Source: Deltaproteobacteria bacterium
GTDB lineage: Bacteria > JAMCPX01
Length of the DNA stretch: 46,904 nt
Assembly (NCBI GenBank): GCA_023382265.1
Contig: JAMCPX010000021.1
Location: 1-46,904 of the forward strand
Direction: 5' to 3'
The translations under genes and the position numbers were made by a program. Shown here piece by piece: positions 42,747 to 46,904 of the stretch. The notes beneath the pieces are model-generated. The model made no database searches, was not told where the DNA came from, and worked only from the letters and a program-made list of their open reading frames with translations. Each line of letters begins with the position of its first letter. Positions within the stretch are counted from its first letter, which is position 1.

Positions 42747-42991
42747 ATGAAAATAAACCTTGTGTCAAAAGGCAACTCAAAAGGAATAAGAATCCTGCAA
42801 GTGTGCTAAAACAATGCAACATGTCTGCCGGGCTGGAGCTTTAAGTCAAGAAGGATAGAATAATTCTTATGCCCGCTACAGAAGTTCCGAGAAAAGGATG
42901 GGATAAGGCATTTAAGGAAATGCACAAAAATAAAGAAGATATACAATTACTTGATGAAAAAGTAGACATGGAAAACTGGGAATGGAAATAA
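42747..42991 (+). pseudogene. mazE: MazE-type antitoxin, frameshifted and interrupted
   Basis: AbrB/MazE-fold antitoxin remnant. The ATG at 42747 starts MKINLVSKGNSKGIRI in frame, then the frame is lost: one base is missing around 42794-42796 (ATCCTGCA where ATCCCTGCA would give IRIPASV). In the -1 frame the protein continues ASVLKQCNMSAGLEL, meets TAA at 42842-42844 (a GAA codon is expected, giving LELEVKK), and resumes VKKDRIILMPATEVPRKGW on to NWEWK, ending at TAA 42989-42991. The rest matches MazE antitoxins well (RKGWDKAFKEM). Both lesions lie in the DNA-binding and dimer region. It overlaps mazF by 10 bp, as in intact mazEF operons. I infer recent decay. Confidence 0.75.
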
Positions 42992-43304
42992 GACAGTACG
43001 AAGTCTATCTTATTAATCTTGATCCTACTATCGGCCACGAAATACAAAAAAAAGACCGTGCGTGATAATCTCTCCGGATGAAATGAACAGAAATATTCAG
43101 ACTGTCATTATAGCACCCATTACAACAAAATCTCACGATTACCCCAGCAGACTTAAAGTAAGATTTCAGGGCAAAAACGGATGGGTTGTTTTAGATCAAA
43201 TAAGGACAGTGGATGAAAACAGGCTGTTAAAAAGACTTGGAACGATAAAAGACAATGAAATAAACAAAATTAAAAGCCTGATAAAAGAAATGTTGGTGGA
43301 TTAA
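42982..43304 (+). pseudogene. mazF: MazF-type mRNA interferase, frameshifted at an A8 run
   Basis: ATG 42982 gives MEIRQYEVYLINLDPTIGHE and reaches eight A (43046-43053). In the original frame the product ends at TGA 43063-43065. Slipping back one base at the AAA AAA codons gives EIQKKRPCVIISPDE and continues without a break to the natural end (ENRLLKRLGTI, then LIKEMLVD). The restored 107-residue protein is a complete MazF/PemK with the RPCVIISPDEMN core and PIT segment. The break could be a real loss of one A, a homopolymer sequencing error, or -1 programmed slippage. Given the two lesions in mazE, decay is the simplest reading. Confidence 0.75.
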
Positions 43305-43420
43305 AATGGTGTCCAATAAAGGGTCGTTTTCTTAAAAGACTATCTGATGTTTTTGGGGTATCTGTATGTTGTTGAAGAAAGCATGCCCACCGAATTATCG
43401 CCCATGCCGGGCACTCCAAT

Positions 43421-43447
43421 TAAAAAGGGCGGGGAAAACCCCGCCCT
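43421..43447 (-). terminator. Strong intrinsic terminator of the propeller lipoprotein gene
   Basis: On the minus strand, agggcgggg (43447-43439), loop tttt, ccccgccct (43434-43426) form a perfect 9-bp GC-rich stem followed by TTTTT (43426-43421). It lies 33 bp after the stop of the minus-strand gene at 43481, so placement is ideal. Confidence 0.9.
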
Positions 43448-43480
43448 GATTCTTTAACTCTATTACCATTTAGCTCATAC

Positions 43481-45334
43481 CTAAAAGTTTCCGCCGCCCG
43501 GGAATTGAGGGCCTATGTACGGGAAGTATTGAGGTCCTGTTGTTATACCCTTTAATTCGGTTACATTACCACTGCCATAATTCGCAACCCAGACATTGCC
43601 GGATGCGTCTATCGCTATACCCATGGGATTGGAGCCTACGGCATACGTTCCTTTTGTAGTGCCTGTAGGGCTTAATTCGGTTACATTTTTACTATTACTA
43701 TTCACAACCCAGACATTGCCGGATGCGTCTATCGCTATACCCATGGGTGAGGTACCTACATTATACGTTCCTAATGTGACGCCCGTAGGGCTTAATGCGG
43801 TTACAGTATTATAAACTACATTCGCAACCCAGAGATTGCCCGATGGATCTATCGCTATGCCATAGTGATAATTGTCTGAATTGCCTACATTATACGTTTT
43901 TAATGTAGTACCGGTAAAGCTTAATTCAGTTACAGTATTACTACCTTTATTCGCAACCCAGACATCGCCGGATGCGTCAATCGCTATGACATCGGGATTG
44001 CCACCGACGGTAACCGTGGTAATGGTAGTGCCCGTAGGGCTTAATTCGGTTACATTATTACTATTACTATTCACAACCCAGACATTGCCGGATGCGTCTA
44101 TGGCTATACCCATGGGATAGGCACCGACGGTAACAGTGGTCATGGTAGTGCCTGTAGGGCTTAATTCGGTTACAGTACTATCATACCAATTCGTAACCCA
44201 GACATCGCCGGATGCGTCTATCGCTATGCCTTCGGGATTGAAGCCTACATGATACGTTCCTTTTGTAGCGCCCGTAGGGCTTAATTCGGTTACAGTACTA
44301 TCAGCGTAATTCGTAACCCAGACATTGCCGGATGCGTCTATCGCTATACTATATGGGTATAATCCTACAGCATACGTAGACGTGACGAGCTTACTCCCTT
44401 TTACCTGGTTTGAATATCCACTCTCTGCGGCATTGTTCTGTGCGCTAACAACAAAGTAATAAGGTGTGCTGTTTGTTATACCGGTTACCGTATAGGCTGT
44501 TGTTGTGGTTGTTCCTACTGCCATATAAGGTCCTCCGGAAACCGCTGATTCATAAATAGTGTAGCTTGTAGCTCCTGTTGAAGCATTCCATGCAAGCAGA
44601 ATGCTTGATATCCTTGATAATGCTGTGAGGTCTGTAGGTGTTGAAGGAATGACGTCTAAGGTGCTTACACCTATTGTGCCGGTTACTTCGTATCCATAAT
44701 TATCACTTACAGTAACCGTTATATACCCACCCGTATTATAGGTTGACGGTGCTATTACAGTGGCTGTTGTGCCATAACCTGTTATTGCCCATCCTGAAGA
44801 AGCCTCCCATATGTAATGCGGTATATTCCCTTGTGCATCATAGGTATTGACGACTGCTGTTATAACTCCGTTTGGTGATACCGGATTTGGTAACGCTGTT
44901 ATACTATTTATCACCGGTGCACTATCACCCTGCGTGCTTAAGGCAATTACCCCAATTGCATACATTCCGTTAATGTCCGACACCTCTATTGTCGCCGTGC
45001 CGGTCATGCCGTAGCCAGACGGTGCTATTATGGTTGCTGTCTGACTATTTACACTGGATGGTGACACACTCCACAGGCTTGTTGCCGTCCACGTGTAGGT
45101 AAGGGCAAGGTTCTGAGCGCTCTGTGCAATGACAGTTGTTGTAACAGGACTTCCCGGTATTGCAGGTAATCCCGTAGCATTTAAGCTCTGAATTATCGGC
45201 ATGGTTGGACCGGTTATACCCTGTGCACCTTGCGGACCTGTTGCTCCTGTTTTACCGTTCGAACCTGAACATCCTGCGATAAGCAGCAGGACAAACAATG
45301 AAAAGATAAAAAATGCTTTGATGGTGACTTTCAT
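43481..45334 (-). CDS. Surface lipoprotein with collagen-like start, Ig/FN3 modules and 7-bladed propeller
   Basis: Exported lipoprotein of 617 residues. The signal peptide ends with LLLIAGC, a strong lipobox. A short collagen-like G-x-y run (GATGPQGAQGITGP) follows, then two Ig-like domains with TATIIAPSGY and TATVIAPSTY, a fibronectin-III module (IPSTPTDLTALSRISSILLAW), and seven propeller blades each carrying IAIDASGNVWV or near variants. The blades match the NHL/virginiamycin-B-lyase-like family. In DNA the blades are seven tandem units, six about 120 bp apart and one spaced 129 bp. AAGGAGGT lies 4-5 bases before ATG 45334, and a strong terminator follows. It may be a surface adhesin or a ligand-binding protein; no enzyme residues are evident. 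Confidence 0.82.
   Translation of the reverse strand: MKVTIKAFFIFSLFVLLLIAGCSGSNGKTGATGPQGAQGITGPTMPIIQSLNATGLPAIPGSPVTTTVIAQSAQNLALTYTWTATSLWSVSPSSVNSQTATIIAPSGYGMTGTATIEVSDINGMYAIGVIALSTQGDSAPVINSITALPNPVSPNGVITAVVNTYDAQGNIPHYIWEASSGWAITGYGTTATVIAPSTYNTGGYITVTVSDNYGYEVTGTIGVSTLDVIPSTPTDLTALSRISSILLAWNASTGATSYTIYESAVSGGPYMAVGTTTTTAYTVTGITNSTPYYFVVSAQNNAAESGYSNQVKGSKLVTSTYAVGLYPYSIAIDASGNVWVTNYADSTVTELSPTGATKGTYHVGFNPEGIAIDASGDVWVTNWYDSTVTELSPTGTTMTTVTVGAYPMGIAIDASGNVWVVNSNSNNVTELSPTGTTITTVTVGGNPDVIAIDASGDVWVANKGSNTVTELSFTGTTLKTYNVGNSDNYHYGIAIDPSGNLWVANVVYNTVTALSPTGVTLGTYNVGTSPMGIAIDASGNVWVVNSNSKNVTELSPTGTTKGTYAVGSNPMGIAIDASGNVWVANYGSGNVTELKGITTGPQYFPYIGPQFPGGGNF
43561..44410. repeat. Tandem 120-bp coding repeats (propeller blades)
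   Basis: Seven near-identical units begin at 43561, 43681, 43801, 43930, 44050, 44170 and 44290. Spacing is 120 bp except for one 129-bp step. The third and fourth units differ most. The near-identity of many blades at the DNA level suggests recent expansion or gene conversion. It is inside the lipoprotein gene, not a CRISPR. Confidence 0.85.
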
Positions 45335-45552
45335 ACAAACCTCCTTCTTAGTGTTACTGTTATCACCTTTATTCTTTGTTTGTAAAGAAAAACGAAGGCG
45401 ACACGGCGGCGTGGAGATCCTCGAGGCTTACCGGTAGCACCCCGTTCAAGAAACGTCCCTTATTTGAACATGCCTCGCTGCCCGGTGTTTCAGAAGAAAA
45501 ACGGCAATGGTAACCTTCGCATGATCTCAAGATCGCCCCTTCAAATCGATTT

Positions 45553-45574
45553 ACCCGAAAAATGCAATAAGGAA
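45553..45574 (+). repeat. Dispersed ACCC-GAAAAATGC-AATA repeat copy
   Basis: acccgaaaaatgcaata followed by aggaa matches 20 of 22 positions with the copy at 4412. Its first 13 bases are repeated in inverted orientation at 45760-45772. Confidence 0.5.
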
Positions 45575-45759
45575 GTTTTCTTATTCGCTCAATCCCGCGA
45601 TCCACCTGATATCTATACGTTTCCTTATAGAAACGAGCTTTTAGTCCTCTGTATGTTTATATGCTATTACCCGGTATGGTTTCCTCATCGGATATTCGAA
45701 GAATACCTTTATTTGACGCGGCCTTTTCGCTCATTACATAAACTTCCTCATTTTCAAAC

Positions 45760-45772
45760 GCATTTTTCGGGT
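45760..45772 (-). repeat. Inverted 13-bp partner of the 45553 repeat
   Basis: Reverse complement of acccgaaaaatgc. On its own strand it is followed after 11 unmatched bases by aggaagttt, which also follows the 45553 copy. The pair therefore looks like two diverged element copies in opposite orientation. Confidence 0.4.
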
Positions 45773-45882
45773 TTATGGAATCTCTATTGTCAGGACGGCT
45801 GCCGTTGACTGTTTCTCGGTTCACTATCTTGAATAAGTCAAATAGTTAAAAAATCAAAACACTTTTTTAAATGTTAGACAGA

Positions 45883-46904
45883 TTAATTGTGCCATGTACT
45901 AAAATATATTGTACCGTCGGGAGCTACTACGGGTGCTGTATTTGCAGTACCAACAACCGAAAACTGCCATTTTAATGTACCATTGGAATTAAAGGCATAT
46001 AGTTTGTTAGCTAATACCATGTAGATAGTTCCATCAGCACTTACAACGGACGCACAGCCTTCGAACTGTGTCGTAGAGCTCCAGTTGAGACCACCGTAGG
46101 AGTTAATCGCATAGAGGATATTTTTATTCGGTACGGCATCGTATAAATCAACATAGATCGTCCCATCAGTTCCGGTTGCCGGAGGAGAACCAAAAACGAT
46201 ATAAGCTCCAAATTCATGAGTCCAATAAAATGAACCATACGGATTAAAAGCATAAAGGGTGTTGGCAACATTACCACTTAATATGATATAGACAGTCCCA
46301 TTCGGAGCGATGATCGGGGGCGATGCGAAACCAATATAGTCTGTACCATTGAATATCGTAGAAGAAAATTGCAGTACACCGACTGATGAAAACGCATAAA
46401 GCATGTTATTGCCAGCCTCAATGTAAATAGTATCATTGATGCCGACAGCCGGTGCTGAGCTGAATGAATCGGTTGAATCGCTCCATTGAAGTGCACCAGT
46501 CGGACTGAGTGCGTAAAGGCTACCATTAACTGTTAAGAAGATAGTGCCATTGCTTCCTACAACGGGAGATGATAAAATAAAACCGTTTGTTACATAGGTC
46601 CATTGAAGTGCACCAGCTGAATTAAAATCACAAAGAGTTCCGGAACCATTGCAGGCGGCGTAGATTGTACCGTCAGTTCCTATTACAGGTGATGGACTGT
46701 TTTCACTTATATTTGATAATGGTACTTCCCAGACAACCGAACCGGTTGGGCTCATTGCATAAAGAAATGAGCTTTCTCGATTCCAAGTTCGCAAAGAAGA
46801 AGAGAAATAGATAGTGCCATCGAGACCAATGGCCGGTGAAGAGGGAGACATGTTTTTCGTAGTGTAATTCCATTTCAGTGTACCATTCGGGTTGATTGCA
46901 TAAA
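45883..46904 (-). CDS. PQQ-type beta-propeller protein (5' end outside window)
   Basis: The minus-strand frame is open to the end of the window. Upstream of the ATG at 46851 it reads YAINPNGTLKWNYTTKN, which is clearly more of the same repeat, so the real start lies beyond 46904. At least eight blades of about 38-45 residues carry VIGTDGTIY or variants (PAIGLDGTIY, PVVGSNGTIF, PIIAPNGTVY, PVVAPDGTIYF) and LYAINSYG-type turns. The repeats resemble PQQ-dependent dehydrogenase/BamB-like propellers. No catalytic residues are evident, so it is probably an exported structural or binding protein. It sits beside the 7-bladed propeller lipoprotein on the same strand. Confidence 0.85.
   Translation of the reverse strand, partial: YAINPNGTLKWNYTTKNMSPSSPAIGLDGTIYFSSSLRTWNRESSFLYAMSPTGSVVWEVPLSNISENSPSPVIGTDGTIYAACNGSGTLCDFNSAGALQWTYVTNGFILSSPVVGSNGTIFLTVNGSLYALSPTGALQWSDSTDSFSSAPAVGINDTIYIEAGNNMLYAFSSVGVLQFSSTIFNGTDYIGFASPPIIAPNGTVYIILSGNVANTLYAFNPYGSFYWTHEFGAYIVFGSPPATGTDGTIYVDLYDAVPNKNILYAINSYGGLNWSSTTQFEGCASVVSADGTIYMVLANKLYAFNSNGTLKWQFSVVGTANTAPVVAPDGTIYFSTWHN

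Larger units (their letters stand above)
45335..45882. other. 548-bp gap without a convincing gene
   Basis: Open frames exist on both strands (45464-45808 plus; 45369-45605 minus) but neither has a ribosome site or any domain I recognise. The gap contains the promoter side of the propeller lipoprotein (45335-45360) and two inverted arms, acccgaaaaatgc (45553-45565) and gcatttttcgggt (45760-45772), that enclose about 195 bp. It may be a decayed insertion or a repeat element. Confidence 0.45.

Noticed and set aside
43561-44410. Possible CRISPR or satellite
   Set aside because: The 120-bp units code for in-frame propeller blades of one protein.
45369-45605. A 78-codon minus-strand frame upstream of the propeller lipoprotein
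   Set aside because: No ribosome site or recognised domain; overlaps the likely promoter side. Its Cys/Arg-rich reading looks non-coding.
45464-45808. A 114-codon plus-strand frame in the gap before the PQQ propeller
   Set aside because: No ribosome site, no domain, and it spans the inverted repeat arms. Treated as chance.
1-46904. tRNA or rRNA genes
   Set aside because: I scanned intergenic gaps for cloverleaf features and conserved loops by eye and found none; a covariance search could still find an unusual one.

Overview
The window looks like a chromosomal piece of an AT-rich, Gram-negative, probably anaerobic or respiratory-versatile bacterium. A type II secretion operon with a secretin, outer-membrane barrel proteins and lipoproteins point to two membranes. 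Three large multiheme c-type cytochromes point to extracytoplasmic electron transfer. The style (tilS-ftsH pair, PSP1/RicT protein, many hemes, exported propellers) fits deltaproteobacterial-type or related uncultivated lineages, but I cannot fix the taxon from sequence alone.

Layout. 1-1085: a degraded, gene-poor AT-rich stretch with the tail of one ORF at the edge, a lysine-rich ORF remnant and short repeats. 1086-4398 (minus): ftsH and tilS. 4539-5948 (minus): an exported PHP-domain lipoprotein. 6116-12000 (minus): a tight five-gene cytochrome operon made of an 11-heme c-type cytochrome, a b-type membrane cytochrome, a 9-heme paralogue, a second b-type cytochrome and an 18-heme membrane-anchored cytochrome. 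It looks like a duplicated quinone-to-periplasm electron conduit. 12154-13547: a phasin-like small protein (plus) converging on a patatin-like lipase (minus). 13631-30848 (minus): a very compact run read as guaB-guaA-dnaE-hfq-hflX-gspC-D-E-F-G-H-I-J-K, covering purine synthesis, the replicative polymerase, RNA chaperone, ribosome GTPase and type II secretion without gspL, gspM or the prepilin peptidase. 30875-31881 (minus): a cyclic-nucleotide-binding-domain protein and a gamma-class carbonic anhydrase-like protein. 31946-32491 (plus): a small outer-membrane-type protein. 32586-36757 (minus): a MATE transporter and a 946-residue exported metallopeptidase-like/propeller/barrel protein. 37016-37222 (plus): a small peptide whose C-terminal half matches the leader signature of lasso-type RiPP precursors. 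37419-42498 (plus): rpe-tmk-holB-ricT-metG, a housekeeping cluster with overlapping genes. 42747-43304 (plus): a mazEF toxin-antitoxin pair carrying at least three disabling lesions. 43481-46904 (minus): a lipoprotein with a collagen-like start, Ig/fibronectin-like modules and a seven-bladed propeller encoded by 120-bp DNA repeats, then a PQQ-type propeller protein running off the window.

Most interesting points: the decayed mazEF, with an A8 slippery site that restores MazF by a -1 shift; the orphan RiPP-like precursor with its own promoter and a dyad over the predicted start of transcription; the duplicated b/c cytochrome module; two mutually exclusive hairpins in front of metG; and a dispersed intergenic repeat of about 22 bp. 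No CRISPR array, tRNA, rRNA or transposase was recognised.
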